A stretch of 64,000 bases of DNA from Novosphingobium sp. ERN07 (GTDB lineage Bacteria; Pseudomonadota; Alphaproteobacteria; Sphingomonadales; Sphingomonadaceae), in contig NZ_JABAID010000001.1 in NCBI RefSeq assembly GCF_012641335.1, positions 248,001-312,000 of the forward strand, given 5' to 3'. This document shows positions 8,055 to 17,225 of this stretch, piece by piece; within the stretch, counting starts at the first letter, position 1, and every line of letters begins with the position of its first letter. Under the pieces are notes generated by a model. It was not told the DNA's origin. It ran no database searches and saw only the letters and a program-made list of their open reading frames with translations. Both the position numbers and the translations under genes were made by a program.

Positions 8055-9020
8055 TCAGCGCTTCCCGTCAAGCCAAGCGAGCACGCCGCGCGCGATGCTG
8101 AGGAACGCTTCGGCCTGCGCGCTGTCTCCGGCGGCAGGCGGATTCCCTGCGTCGCTCTCACGCCGGATCGCCATGTCCAAAGGCACCCGGCCCAGGAACG
8201 GCAGCTTCATCACCTTGGCAGCCGCTTCGGCTCCGCCCACGCCGAAGGGATCGCTTTCCTCGCCACAGTGCGGGCAGATATAGCCCGCCATGTTTTCAAC
8301 CATGCCGATCAGCGGCACCTGCCCCTGTTCGAACAGACCGATAGCGCGCGTGGCGTCCATCAGCGCCAGATCCTGAGGTGTCGAAACGATGACCGCGCCC
8401 GCAGGCTTGTGCTTGGCCAGCATGGTAAGCTGCACGTCGCCGGTGCCGGGCGGCAGGTCCACCACCAGAATTTCCGTCTCGCCCCAGTGCGCATCGATCA
8501 ACTGGCCCAGCGCATTGCCCGCCATCGGCCCGCGCCACGCAATCGCCTGCCCCGGCTGCACAAGATGCCCCATCGACAGCATCGGCACGCCATAGGGCGA
8601 GGGCACCGGGTGCATCTTGTTGCCCTCAGCCTCAGGCTTGCGGCCTTCGGTGGAAAGCAGGCGCGGCTGCGAAGGGCCATAGATATCGGCATCGACCAGC
8701 CCCACCTTGCGCCCCAGCCGCGCCATCGCCACTGCCAGATTGGCCGAGAGCGTGGACTTGCCCACGCCGCCCTTGCCCGATCCCACCGCGATGATCACGC
8801 GCGCCTTGCGCTCTGCCGTCATGCCAAGGCGCAGATCGGCCACGCCCGCCTTGCGCGCTGCGTCGCGCACGGCCATTTCCAGCTTGTCGCGATCCAGTCG
8901 CTCCAGCCCGCCCACTTCGAGCATGATCGTGGCCACGCCATCGGCCAGCTTCAGCGATTGCAGGCGGTCCCCTGCCGTTTCAGCCAGTGCCTCGCGCAGT
9001 GCTTGTTCTTCGACGCTCAC
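8055..9020 (-). CDS. mrp: Iron-sulfur cluster carrier ATPase Mrp/ApbC
   Basis: P-loop ATPase of the Mrp/NBP35 group that binds and delivers iron-sulfur clusters. The 321-residue product has an N-terminal MIP18-like (DUF59) segment, then the deviant Walker A GSGKGGVGKST near residues 80-90, DADIYGPSQP, and DLPPGTGD. A CPHC pair near residue 243 is the cluster-binding CxxC. The N-terminal domain lacks the extra cysteine seen in some SufT-like proteins. It heads a minus-strand run with the molybdo-hydroxylase and hemH; both the hydroxylase's electron-transfer partner and many heme enzymes depend on Fe-S or iron metabolism, so shared expression would make sense. Confidence 0.94.
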   Translation of the reverse strand: MSVEEQALREALAETAGDRLQSLKLADGVATIMLEVGGLERLDRDKLEMAVRDAARKAGVADLRLGMTAERKARVIIAVGSGKGGVGKSTLSANLAVAMARLGRKVGLVDADIYGPSQPRLLSTEGRKPEAEGNKMHPVPSPYGVPMLSMGHLVQPGQAIAWRGPMAGNALGQLIDAHWGETEILVVDLPPGTGDVQLTMLAKHKPAGAVIVSTPQDLALMDATRAIGLFEQGQVPLIGMVENMAGYICPHCGEESDPFGVGGAEAAAKVMKLPFLGRVPLDMAIRRESDAGNPPAAGDSAQAEAFLSIARGVLAWLDGKR

Positions 9021-9181
9021 ATCAATTCCCTGTTCCGCTCCGCTTCAGAGCCGCTTTACCGCCCCTAGCAGATGAATTTTCGGGAATGGACACTGTTTTT
9101 CGCGGGAAGGGTTCCTATAACGAAGACATGACAGACTTGGGCGGATTGATCGCGCGTTTTGGCCGGGAGAAGGGCCTTTTC

Positions 9182-10309
9182 ATGACCGGGAAAAAAAGCC
9201 CGTGGGGTTCGGGCGGGGGCAACGATGCGCCACCGTTCGGCGAAGGCACTGGCGATGCGCCGCCTCCTGCTGGAACGCCCGGCACCGAAGGCCCGCGCAA
9301 CCCGTGGCTGCCCCCACAATCGGGCACTCCGAGCAAGGACGGCAATGCGGGCCAGCGCCGTGGTCCCAACATCGAAGACCTGTTCAAGAACCGCAAGGGC
9401 GGTGGCGGCGGAAGCGGCGGCGGTGGTCGTGGCCCCACCATGCCGCGCCTGCCGCAGCGCCCCGATGGAAAATCGTGGCTGCCATTCGGCATCGCCGCCG
9501 TGGCGGTGCTGTGGCTCGGCACGTCGATGGTGCACCTGATCTCCCCGCAGGAAAAGGGCGTGGTCACCACGTTTGGCGCCTATAGCCGCACGCTCGATTC
9601 GGGCACGGCGCTGACCCTGCCCTGGCCGATCCAGTCGGTCACGCTTGAAGACGTAACCTCGGTGCGCAGCGAATCCATCCCCGAAGGCGATGGCGAAAAG
9701 CTGATGCTGACAGGCGACCAGAACCTTGTCGACCTGACCTATCTGGTCCGCTGGAACATCAAGGACTTGAAGCAGTTCATGTTCCAATTGGCCGAACCGC
9801 AGCAAACCGTGCGCGAAGTGGCCGAAGCCGCGATGCGCCAGTCGATTGCCGAAGTGACGCTGAACGACGCGATGGGGTCGGGCCGCCAGCAGATCGAACA
9901 GAACGTGCGCGACCGGATGCAGCGCGTACTCGATGCCTATGGCGCGGGCGTGATGATTCAGGGCGTAGACATCAAGAAGACCGATCCGCCGACCAAGGTG
10001 GTCGATGCCTTCAAGGAAGTGCTGGCCGCGCAACAGGACGCGCAGAGCGAGATCAACCGCGCGCAGGCGTGGGCGCAGCAGCTTACCGCGCGCGCTGGCG
10101 GTGAAGCGACCGCGTTCGACAAGGTCTACGAACAGTACAAGCTCGCCCCGGAAGTGACGCGCCGCCGCATGTATTATGAAACGATGGAGCGCGTGCTGAG
10201 CCAGACCGACAAGGTGGTGGTGGAAGCGCCGAACGTGCAGTCCTATCTGCCGTTGCCCGAAATGAAGCGCACCCAAGCCGCGCCGCAATCCAGCGAAGGA
10301 GGCCAGTAA
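9182..10309 (+). CDS. hflK: HflK, subunit of the FtsH protease regulator complex
   Basis: HflK and HflC form a large membrane cage around the FtsH protease and modulate its activity toward membrane proteins. The 375-residue product has a Gly/Pro/Asn-rich cytoplasmic N-terminus, one membrane segment near residues 100-120 (FGIAAVAVLWLGTSMVHLI), then an SPFH/band-7 domain, including a DPPTKVVDAFKEV segment, and a Gln-rich helical tail. ATG 9182 follows GGGAGAAGG; ATGs at 9086 and 9128 are possible but less well supported. It is separated from hflC by a single base, indicating co-translation. The gene is divergent from mrp. Confidence 0.93.
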   Translation: MTGKKSPWGSGGGNDAPPFGEGTGDAPPPAGTPGTEGPRNPWLPPQSGTPSKDGNAGQRRGPNIEDLFKNRKGGGGGSGGGGRGPTMPRLPQRPDGKSWLPFGIAAVAVLWLGTSMVHLISPQEKGVVTTFGAYSRTLDSGTALTLPWPIQSVTLEDVTSVRSESIPEGDGEKLMLTGDQNLVDLTYLVRWNIKDLKQFMFQLAEPQQTVREVAEAAMRQSIAEVTLNDAMGSGRQQIEQNVRDRMQRVLDAYGAGVMIQGVDIKKTDPPTKVVDAFKEVLAAQQDAQSEINRAQAWAQQLTARAGGEATAFDKVYEQYKLAPEVTRRRMYYETMERVLSQTDKVVVEAPNVQSYLPLPEMKRTQAAPQSSEGGQ

Positions 10310-10310
10310 G

Positions 10311-11159
10311 ATGACCTTGCAAACGCTGTGGCAGGAACAGAAAGCGGTGATCATCGCGGCGGGCCTTGGCCTGCTGGCGGCGGCAAGCTGCCTGAAAGTG
10401 ATCGACGAGACGACGCAGGCCGTGATCGTGCGGCTGGGCCAGCCAGACCGTGTGGTCAACCGGTTCAGCCCCAAGACCGATTTCGGCCAGACCGGCGCGG
10501 GCGTGGTGTTCCGCATCCCGTTCCTTGAACAGGTGGTTGAGGTGGACAAGCGCATCCTCGATCTCGACATGGAACGCCAGCAGGTGCTTTCGGCTGACCA
10601 GCGCCGCCTTGAAGTGGATGCCTTCGCCCGTTTCCGCATCATCGATCCGGTGCGCATGGTGCAAACGGCAGGCACGACCGAGCGCGTGGCGCAGCAGCTT
10701 CAGCCCATCATGAACTCCGCGCTGCGGCAGGAACTGGGCAAGCGCACATTCGGTTCGCTGCTGACGGCCGACCGTGGCCGCGCGATGGAACAGATCAGGC
10801 AGGGGCTTGATCGCGAAGCACGCGAATATGGCGCCCAAGTGCTTGATGTGCGGATCAAGCGCGCCGACCTGCCCGAAGGCACGCCGCTCGAATCCGCGTT
10901 CACCCGCATGGCCACTGCACGCCAGCAGGAAGCCGCCACGATCCGGGCGCAAGGCCAGAAGCAGGCACAGATCATCCGCGCCACGGCAGAGGCGACCGCG
11001 GCAAAGACTTATGCCGACGCCTTCAACAAGGATCCGGCGTTCTACGATTTCTACCGCGCAATGCAGAGCTACGATGTTACCTTCTCGCAAAAGGGTTCCA
11101 GCACCGCAGTCGTGCTTTCACCCGACAACGAATACCTGAAGCAGTTCAAGGGACGGTAA
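10311..11159 (+). CDS. hflC: HflC, subunit of the FtsH protease regulator complex
   Basis: Partner of HflK. The 282-residue product has an N-terminal membrane anchor (IIAAGLGLLAAASCLKVI) followed by an SPFH domain with the characteristic FRIPFLEQVVEVDKRILDLD segment and a C-terminal coiled helix containing QKQAQIIRATAEATAAKTYADAF. It ends with SPDNEYLKQF. The start codon is one base after the hflK stop, with GGAGG inside the end of hflK as its ribosome site. HflC is slightly shorter than typical enterobacterial HflC. The next gene, degP, is another envelope quality-control protease but has its own promoter. Confidence 0.94.
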   Translation: MTLQTLWQEQKAVIIAAGLGLLAAASCLKVIDETTQAVIVRLGQPDRVVNRFSPKTDFGQTGAGVVFRIPFLEQVVEVDKRILDLDMERQQVLSADQRRLEVDAFARFRIIDPVRMVQTAGTTERVAQQLQPIMNSALRQELGKRTFGSLLTADRGRAMEQIRQGLDREAREYGAQVLDVRIKRADLPEGTPLESAFTRMATARQQEAATIRAQGQKQAQIIRATAEATAAKTYADAFNKDPAFYDFYRAMQSYDVTFSQKGSSTAVVLSPDNEYLKQFKGR

Positions 11160-11182
11160 GCCGCCTTTTCGCTGAACATCAC

Positions 11183-11207
11183 GGAACAGTGTCATTCAAA
11201 TTCCGTT
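11183..11207 (+). promoter_or_regulatory. Candidate sigma-EcfG (general stress) promoter for degP
   Basis: GGAAC, exactly 16 bases, then CGTT. This equals the consensus GGAAC-N16/17-CGTT known for the alphaproteobacterial general stress sigma factor EcfG. It lies in the hflC-degP gap about 95 bases before the chosen degP start. The match is direct; activity is inferred. Confidence 0.65.
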
Positions 11208-11304
11208 CATCGCAAGAACGCTGAATCGAAGTCGAGTGACCGAATTTGAGTGACTCATGGCGCGCCGTCCCCGGCGCTTGACGATACAAAGAGGACCAGG
11301 CCAC

Positions 11305-12834
11305 GTGCGATACGCTTATGGTGTGACTTCGGCGCTGCTGCTTGCAGGCAGCGCACTGACCCTGGTGACAGGCTTTCCCGCAGGCGCGCAGGTCGCGCAG
11401 AACGACCAGTCCGAGATGCGGACCGTGGTGCCACGCGCGGGCGCGCCGTCCAGCTTTGCTGATCTGACGCAGCAATTGCAGCCTGCGGTCGTGAACATCT
11501 CCACCCGTCAGCGCGTGAAAGTGCAGACCAACAATCCCTTCGCGGGCACGCCCTTTGGCGATCTGTTCGGCGGCGGGCAGGGTGGCCCTCAGACGCGCGA
11601 AGCGCAGTCGCTGGGTTCAGGCTTCATCATTTCGGCCGATGGTTATGTGGTCACCAACAACCACGTGATTACCGCCGACGGTCAGGGTGAAGTCGAATCA
11701 ATCACCGTCACCACGCCCGATGGCACCGAATATCCAGCCAAGCTGATCGGCAAGGATGCCGCATCGGACCTTGCCGTGCTCAAGATCAGCGCGCCCAAGG
11801 CCTTCCCCTTCGTGAAGTTCGGGGATTCGCGGCAGGCCCGCGTGGGCGATTGGGTAATCGCCATCGGCAACCCGTTCGGCCTTGGCGGCACGGTAACGCA
11901 AGGCATCATCTCTGCCGTCTATCGCAACACCGGTTCGGGTTCGGCCTATGACCGCTATCTGCAGACCGATGCTTCGATCAACCGGGGCAATTCCGGCGGT
12001 CCGATGTTCGACATGGCAGGCAACGTGATCGGCATCAACAACGCCATCTTCTCGCCCACCGGCGGTTCGGTTGGCATTGGCTTTGCCATCCCGGCAGAAA
12101 TCGCGGCCCCCATCGTGGACAAGCTGCGCGCCGGTCAGGCGATCGAACGCGGCTACCTTGGCGTGCGAATTCAGGCGCTGTCCGACGATCTGGCCGCATC
12201 GCTGGGTCTTGCCAAGAAGCGCGGCGAGTTCATTCAGGCAGTGGAACCCGGCCAAGCCGCGGCCAAGGCGGGGATTCAGGCTGGCGACGTGGTGGTCAAG
12301 GTGGATGGCAAGGACGTCACGCCCGACCAGACGTTGTCCTTCATCGTCGCCAATTCCGCGCCCGGAAAGCGCATTCCGGTGGAACTGCTTCGCAACGGTC
12401 AGCGCCTCACGGTGCAAGCGGTTGTAGGCAAGCGCCCCAGCGAAGAGGAACTGGCGCAGAATTTCGATCCTGACAGCCCTCAAGATGAGGACAGCTTTGG
12501 TAGCGACCAGCAGCAACAGCAGGGGCCGGGGGCGCTGCAAAGCAACCTCGGCGTAACCGCAATCCCGCTGAACGCACAGATCGCGCGCCAACTCGGCGTA
12601 AGCGAAGAGACCAAGGGCGTGGTCATCACCGCTGTCAGCGCATCGTCGGACGCTGCGGCCAAGGGGCTTCAGCGCGGCGACATCGTGCTGTCGGCAAACT
12701 ACATCAGCGTTGCAACCGTGGCCGATTTTGAAAAGATCGTCCGCACCGCCAAGACCGAAGGCCGCGAAGCCGTACTTCTGCGCATCCAGCGCCGTGGCCA
12801 GCCGCCGATCTACACCCCGATCCGTATCCGATGA
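11305..12834 (+). CDS. degP: Periplasmic serine protease DegP/HtrA (Do family)
   Basis: Degrades or refolds damaged envelope proteins. The 509-residue product has a signal peptide (YGVTSALLLAGSALTLVTG, cleavage near AGAQ), a trypsin-like domain with His120 in NNHVIT, Asp155 in SDLAVL and Ser230 in GNSGGP, and two PDZ domains, one from about residue 280 and one ending near the C-terminus. GTG 11305 is preferred because AAGAGGA precedes it at good spacing and it gives a compact signal peptide; ATG 11257 would add 16 residues (MARRPRRLT...) without a ribosome site. A Gln-rich linker (QQQQQ) separates the PDZ domains. A sigma-EcfG-type promoter lies upstream and a strong terminator downstream, so it is probably monocistronic and stress-induced. 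Confidence 0.95.
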   Translation: MRYAYGVTSALLLAGSALTLVTGFPAGAQVAQNDQSEMRTVVPRAGAPSSFADLTQQLQPAVVNISTRQRVKVQTNNPFAGTPFGDLFGGGQGGPQTREAQSLGSGFIISADGYVVTNNHVITADGQGEVESITVTTPDGTEYPAKLIGKDAASDLAVLKISAPKAFPFVKFGDSRQARVGDWVIAIGNPFGLGGTVTQGIISAVYRNTGSGSAYDRYLQTDASINRGNSGGPMFDMAGNVIGINNAIFSPTGGSVGIGFAIPAEIAAPIVDKLRAGQAIERGYLGVRIQALSDDLAASLGLAKKRGEFIQAVEPGQAAAKAGIQAGDVVVKVDGKDVTPDQTLSFIVANSAPGKRIPVELLRNGQRLTVQAVVGKRPSEEELAQNFDPDSPQDEDSFGSDQQQQQGPGALQSNLGVTAIPLNAQIARQLGVSEETKGVVITAVSASSDAAAKGLQRGDIVLSANYISVATVADFEKIVRTAKTEGREAVLLRIQRRGQPPIYTPIRIR

Positions 12835-12855
12835 TCGCGAGCTTCAGGGCATAAC

Positions 12856-12888
12856 AAAAGGGCCGCTCCTTCCGGGGCGGCCCTTTTC
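12856..12888 (+). terminator. Bidirectional terminator between degP and the small membrane protein gene
   Basis: GGGCCGCTCC and GGGGCGGCCC form a near-perfect GC stem with a short loop, followed by TTTTC on the plus strand and preceded by AAAA, giving Ts on the minus strand. It ends degP and also the convergent gene at 12899-13141. Confidence 0.85.
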
Positions 12889-12898
12889 ATTTGGATTA

Positions 12899-13144
<246 letters not shown>

Positions 13145-13188
13145 TCATCTCCTCTCGCAGGAGGCAGGGGCCTCCATTCGAGCAGCAA

Positions 13189-13214
13189 AACGCGCGAAAA
13201 GCTGAAAAGGTTCA
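13189..13214 (-). promoter_or_regulatory. Possible sigma-EcfG promoter for the 80-residue membrane protein
   Basis: The minus strand reads TGAAC, 17 bases, CGTT, one mismatch from GGAAC-N16/17-CGTT, with the start codon about 48 bases downstream. It overlaps the end of the PBP1A gene. Confidence 0.35.
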
Positions 13215-15362
13215 GGGATTTGTGTTGGGCACAGGACGCTGCGGTGAAACGGGGCGTGGGCGCGGGACGTTGAGGACCGGTGGCGGGTTTTCATTATCAC
13301 GCCGACCGGTCGCCCGGTTCAGGAAATCGTCGTTCGCAGCTTGCGGCATGTCGGGCGCGCCCTCGCCCGGCAGTGCATCGTGATCAACCGGTTCGCTTCC
13401 ATCTTCGGCACGCCGCCGCGAAGGATCGACGAGATTGCCCTGTTCGTCGACGTAGAAGTAGTCGTCCGGGTTACCCATCATGGCCTCGTCATCCGGTTCG
13501 AGCTGCCATTCAGGAAGCTTGAGTTCGGTATCGAACTTCTCGACCGGACGCTTGGCCGTGGCGACCTTCATATAGGCAGCAAAAGCGCGCGCGGGAGCCG
13601 CACCGCCCTGAAGGCCGGGAACGGCCTTGGCATCGTCACGCCCCATCCACACGCCAGTGGTGATCCCGCTGGAGAAGCCAAGAAACCAGCCGTCCTTGTT
13701 CGATGATGTCGTGCCCGTCTTGCCCGCTACAGGCCTGCCAATCTGCGCCGCGCGGCCCGTGCCGATGTTGACGGCGGTCTGCATCAAGTCGGTCATCCCG
13801 GCGGCGACATAAGGCGGCACAAGCTGCTGCGGCGATTCGGTGCGGTGGCGATAGAGAACCTCACCATCGGTCGTCGTCACCTTGCGGATGCCATAAGGCT
13901 CCACCGACATGCCCTTGGCCTGCACCGAAGCGAACGCGCGCACCATATCGATCACGCGCGCTTCGGACGATCCCAGCACCATCGACGGCAGCGTGTTGAT
14001 CGGCGTGGTAATGCCGAAACGCCGCGCCATGTTGGCCACCTGTCCAAAGCCTACTTCATTGCCAAGCTGCGCCGCAACGGTATTCTTGGAATAGGCAAAG
14101 GCCGTGCGCAGATCGATCTCGCCCGCATAGCGACCGCCATCGTTGCGCGGTGTCCAGCCGTCGATCGTGACCGGTTCGTCCACCACGCGGTCACCAGGCG
14201 TGTAACCGGCCTCAAGCGCGGTGAGATAGACGAACAGCTTCCATGCCGAACCGGGCTGGCGCACAGCATTGACAGCGCGATTGTAGTTCGATGTCACGTA
14301 ATCCGTGCCGCCCACCATAGCCAGCACCGCGCCATCGCGATCCATCGAAACGAGCGCACCTTGCGCGCCCTTGGGCGCAAAGCCAGCAACAGCACTGGTT
14401 GCCGCCTTCTGCATCACCGGATCAAGCGTGGTCCACACTTCGATCGGCTGATCGTTTTCGGGCAGAAGCAGATCAAGCTGCGGCAGCGCCCAATCGGTGA
14501 AATAGCGTGCCGAGTTCTGGCCCGAACGGTCCTCGACCATCTTGACCTTCTTCAGATCAACTCCTTGCGCTTCCTGCTCGGTCAGATAGCCGTTCGACAC
14601 CAGCGTCTGCAGCACCACGCCTGCGCGGCCCACGGCAGCATCGGCGTCGGCAGTCGGCGAATAACGGGAAGGCGCTTTCACCAGCCCGGCGATGATCGCG
14701 GCCTCCGGTAAAGTGATCTCTTCACCCGAATGGCCGAAGAACTTGCGCGCAGCGCTGTCGATGCCATAGGCGCCGCCGCCGAAGTAAACCTTGTTGAGAT
14801 AGAGTTCGAGGATCTGGTCCTTCGAGAACTTCTGCTCCAGAGCCAGCGCGAGCACCCATTCGCGCGCCTTGCGAGCGAAGGTCTTGGTGTTGTTGAGGAA
14901 AATGTTCCGCGCAAGCTGCTGCGTGATCGTAGATCCGCCCTGCCGCCAGGCGCCGCTTTCCACGCGTACCATCAGCGAACGCACGATGCCAATCGGGTCG
15001 ACGCCCATATGGCTGCGATAACGGCGATCCTCGACCGAAACCATCGCATCGCGCATCACCTGCGGAATGCGCTCGTAAGGGACCCATTTGCCGTAGCTTG
15101 GCCCCAGCGTGACGATTTCGGTGCCGTCAGCCGCGCGCACCACGATCATCTGCCCGGTCTGGCTGGACTTCAGTTCCTGGTAACTGGGCAGCGATCGCAT
15201 TGTCACGGCCACAGCCACCACCAGCGTGATCACGCCCAGCAGCGCAAAGCCTGCGCCCCACACCATCAGACGCTTGAACCAGCGCCCCAGCTTCGAACCA
15301 CTTTTAGGTTGCGGATCGGACCTGCCGCCATCGGGGCGGCGGGGAATGTCCCGTCTGGCCAT
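13212..15362 (-). CDS. mrcA: Penicillin-binding protein 1A (bifunctional transglycosylase/transpeptidase)
   Basis: Polymerises and cross-links peptidoglycan from the periplasmic side of the inner membrane. The 716-residue product has a basic cytoplasmic tail (MARRDIPRRPDG), a membrane anchor near residues 33-53, then a GT51 domain with EDRRY near residue 110 and GGSTITQQLARN. The transpeptidase domain has the active-site SAWK near residue 371, the SKN triad element, and KTG in GKTGTTS near residue 547. The C-terminal tail is Pro/Arg/Asn-rich. ATG 15362 is taken because it starts the cytoplasmic tail; an ORF extension to 15434 looks non-coding. Shorter than enterobacterial PBP1A because the OB-like insert is small. 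Confidence 0.93.
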   Translation of the reverse strand: MARRDIPRRPDGGRSDPQPKSGSKLGRWFKRLMVWGAGFALLGVITLVVAVAVTMRSLPSYQELKSSQTGQMIVVRAADGTEIVTLGPSYGKWVPYERIPQVMRDAMVSVEDRRYRSHMGVDPIGIVRSLMVRVESGAWRQGGSTITQQLARNIFLNNTKTFARKAREWVLALALEQKFSKDQILELYLNKVYFGGGAYGIDSAARKFFGHSGEEITLPEAAIIAGLVKAPSRYSPTADADAAVGRAGVVLQTLVSNGYLTEQEAQGVDLKKVKMVEDRSGQNSARYFTDWALPQLDLLLPENDQPIEVWTTLDPVMQKAATSAVAGFAPKGAQGALVSMDRDGAVLAMVGGTDYVTSNYNRAVNAVRQPGSAWKLFVYLTALEAGYTPGDRVVDEPVTIDGWTPRNDGGRYAGEIDLRTAFAYSKNTVAAQLGNEVGFGQVANMARRFGITTPINTLPSMVLGSSEARVIDMVRAFASVQAKGMSVEPYGIRKVTTTDGEVLYRHRTESPQQLVPPYVAAGMTDLMQTAVNIGTGRAAQIGRPVAGKTGTTSSNKDGWFLGFSSGITTGVWMGRDDAKAVPGLQGGAAPARAFAAYMKVATAKRPVEKFDTELKLPEWQLEPDDEAMMGNPDDYFYVDEQGNLVDPSRRRAEDGSEPVDHDALPGEGAPDMPQAANDDFLNRATGRRDNENPPPVLNVPRPRPVSPQRPVPNTNP

Positions 15363-15482
15363 CAGTCTTGCACCGCTTCCCTTAACTCGGCCAAGGCACG
15401 GATCGCCCCGGCGCAAACTCGCGGCCCTTTGCATAGGGCAAACGTAACACAGGGTTAACCGCTAATCGCTGAGCCGCTGATC

Positions 15483-15881
15483 TCAATCCTTGGGCGTAAA
15501 GTCCAACGAGGCGCTGTTCATGCAATAGCGCAGTCCGGTGGGGTTGGGACCATCGGGGAAAACGTGGCCAAGATGTCCGTCACAACGGGCGCAGCGCACC
15601 TCGGTACGCACCATGCCGTGCGTCACATCGGTATGCTCATCCACTGCTGCCGCATCGACCGGGGCATAGAAGCTGGGCCACCCTGATCCGCTGTCATACT
15701 TGGTGTCAGACGTGAACAGCGGTGCGCCGCACCCGGCGCAGGTATAATCGCCCTCGGCCTTGTTCTTCTCGTAAGCGCCGGTGAACGCCCGCTCGGTCCC
15801 GCCCTGCCGCAGCACGTGGTACTGTTCGGGCGAAAGCCGTTCGCGCCATTCCGCGTCGGTGAGGTTCATCTTGTCGGACAT
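15483..15881 (-). CDS. msrB: Peptide-methionine (R)-S-oxide reductase
   Basis: Reduces methionine-R-sulfoxide in oxidised proteins using thioredoxin. The 132-residue cytosolic product has the two zinc CxxC motifs CAGC and CARC, the GWPSFY segment, and the catalytic cysteine in [12 protein letters not shown] 15881 is preceded by GGAGATCTCCCA with GGAG as ribosome site; the longer ORF N-terminus (to 16073) is arginine-rich out-of-frame-like sequence overlapping the next gene and is rejected. It lies 120 bases ahead of PBP1A and 46 bases after the exported protein gene, all on the minus strand. Confidence 0.95.
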   Translation of the reverse strand: MSDKMNLTDAEWRERLSPEQYHVLRQGGTERAFTGAYEKNKAEGDYTCAGCGAPLFTSDTKYDSGSGWPSFYAPVDAAAVDEHTDVTHGMVRTEVRCARCDGHLGHVFPDGPNPTGLRYCMNSASLDFTPKD

Positions 15882-15927
15882 TGGGAGATCTCCTTTGCCC
15901 GCAATATGGGTTGCGCTTGCCGCGTCC

Positions 15928-16584
15928 TCAATAGTGCGATTTCTCGTCCGGCTTGGCGAGGTCATAGCAGTGCGCGATGTCAAACTGGTCGGCCGCACCC
16001 GCCGCCGCCATCGCCCCACGCTCTTGCGCCAGGGTGCGGTCCGCCGCTTCGCTACTGCCGCCTGTGGAGGCAATGCTCTTGCGCTGACGGTCCGCCAGCA
16101 CCATCGCCAGCGTCTTCAGATCGCGCGCCGCCGCGCTCATCCCTTCGCGCGCGTGGACTTCCTCATAGGCCAGATCCAGAATTGCCGCGCACTGCGCCAG
16201 ATCGGGCTTTTTGAGCGGCGGCACCGTGGCATCGAGCCGCGCTGCGCAAGGCTCTGCCAGCGCCGCCAGCGCCGCGTCAGGATCAGGGGCAGCCTGCAAG
16301 GCCTGCACTTCAGCCGCGATCAGCGCCCGCACTCCATCGCGCGTCAGGCCAGCCTCGCGCATCACCCGCTCGCCCGTATCGGCAAAGAAGCTTTTGCCCC
16401 GCAGCGCCAGCGGCGGCCAGCCCGGCAGCGCATCGCCCCCGGCTTGTTCCATAGCGACGATGGCAAAAGCGGCAGAGCAGCGCAAATCCGTGCGCTGCAC
16501 CTCGGTCAAAGCAGGCGGGGGCGTCTGGGCGCCAACCGGCGAGATGCCGAGAAGCAGGGCGGGCAGAAGGGCAAGCAAGCGCAT
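15928..16584 (-). CDS. Exported protein of unknown function
   Basis: 218 residues with a clear signal peptide ([18 protein letters not shown]). The mature part is alanine-rich and helical, with four cysteines ([27 protein letters not shown]) spaced as two possible disulfides. No catalytic motif recognised. It sits directly upstream of msrB on the same strand, so a shared transcript is possible. Similar small periplasmic proteins are common in sphingomonads; I cannot assign a role. Confidence 0.7.
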   Translation of the reverse strand: MRLLALLPALLLGISPVGAQTPPPALTEVQRTDLRCSAAFAIVAMEQAGGDALPGWPPLALRGKSFFADTGERVMREAGLTRDGVRALIAAEVQALQAAPDPDAALAALAEPCAARLDATVPPLKKPDLAQCAAILDLAYEEVHAREGMSAAARDLKTLAMVLADRQRKSIASTGGSSEAADRTLAQERGAMAAAGAADQFDIAHCYDLAKPDEKSHY

Positions 16585-16601
16585 CTGCCTGCCATAGCCT
16601 C

Positions 16602-16641
16602 AAAAAAGGGGCCGCGAACAGGGTTTCTCGTTCGCGGCCCA
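16602..16641 (-). terminator. Rho-independent terminator
   Basis: Minus-strand stem GGGCCGCGAAC / GTTCGCGGCCC followed by CTTTTTTG. It ends the transcript of the CC_3452-like gene and lies 18 bases ahead of the exported protein gene at 15928-16584. Confidence 0.85.
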
Positions 16642-16712
16642 ATGACCTTCACGGTCAGGGATTGCGTGACCCACAGGGTATAGGATGGGGCACGCGCTGG
16701 AGACTGTATCGA

Positions 16713-17069
16713 TTATCCGGCAGCAGCTTCGTTGCAGCGGGCCAGATCATCGGCGGCAAGTTCGCCCTGTGGCGTGGCAAAGCGCGCCACCGGGCCGACC
16801 TTCTGCGCAAGGCGCGCGCAGACGATCACCGGGCGCGACGTATCGCGCGCGGCAAAGCATTCCGCGCCTTCGCACTTCCACAGCAGGCCCTTCTGCACCA
16901 GCTTCTGCGCGCCATCCATCGGACGGGTCAGCGTGGCGGAATAGAACGGGCCATTGGCGGCAGCGCGCACCGGTGCGGCGGTCATGGCAAAGCTGGCAGC
17001 CGTGCCGGCCAGAGCCAGAACAGCCGGAAGAAGCTGGCGGAAAGCGCCATTGCGTTGTGCGAACATCAT
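16713..17069 (-). CDS. CC_3452-like small exported protein
   Basis: 118 residues from ATG 17069 (or 17066). A hydrophobic signal segment LLPAVLALAGTAASFAMTAAPVRA is followed by a mature domain with FYSATLTRP, WKCEGAECFAARDTSRPVIVCARLAQKVGPVARF and a closing CNEA. Four cysteines suggest disulfides. The layout matches what I remember of the CC_3452 family, small exported alphaproteobacterial proteins of unknown function, but this was not searched. AGGGG precedes the start. It is divergent from the HxlR regulator gene and the shared gap has a dyad, so it may be the regulated target. Confidence 0.75.
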   Translation of the reverse strand: MMFAQRNGAFRQLLPAVLALAGTAASFAMTAAPVRAAANGPFYSATLTRPMDGAQKLVQKGLLWKCEGAECFAARDTSRPVIVCARLAQKVGPVARFATPQGELAADDLARCNEAAAG

Positions 17070-17151
17070 CGTGTTTCCCCTGAATTCGGTCTTTATTGGG
17101 GCCACGGAAACATGCTGCTTGGAGAGGATGCTATTTCCGTTGCGAATCACT

Positions 17152-17167
17152 ACCTATCAGTATAGGT
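17152..17167. promoter_or_regulatory. Dyad in the HxlR-CC_3452 divergent gap, possible operator
   Basis: ACCTAT-CAGT-ATAGGT is a perfect six-base dyad; a second small palindrome GTTGCAAC follows at 17173-17180. HxlR-family regulators are known to bind dyads in front of divergent target genes, so this is the natural candidate site. Binding is inferred only. Confidence 0.45.
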
Positions 17168-17225
17168 TTTAGGTTGCAACTAGAAACTTAAATAGGCGCA
17201 TGTGATGGGCTATGACGAGGACGAT

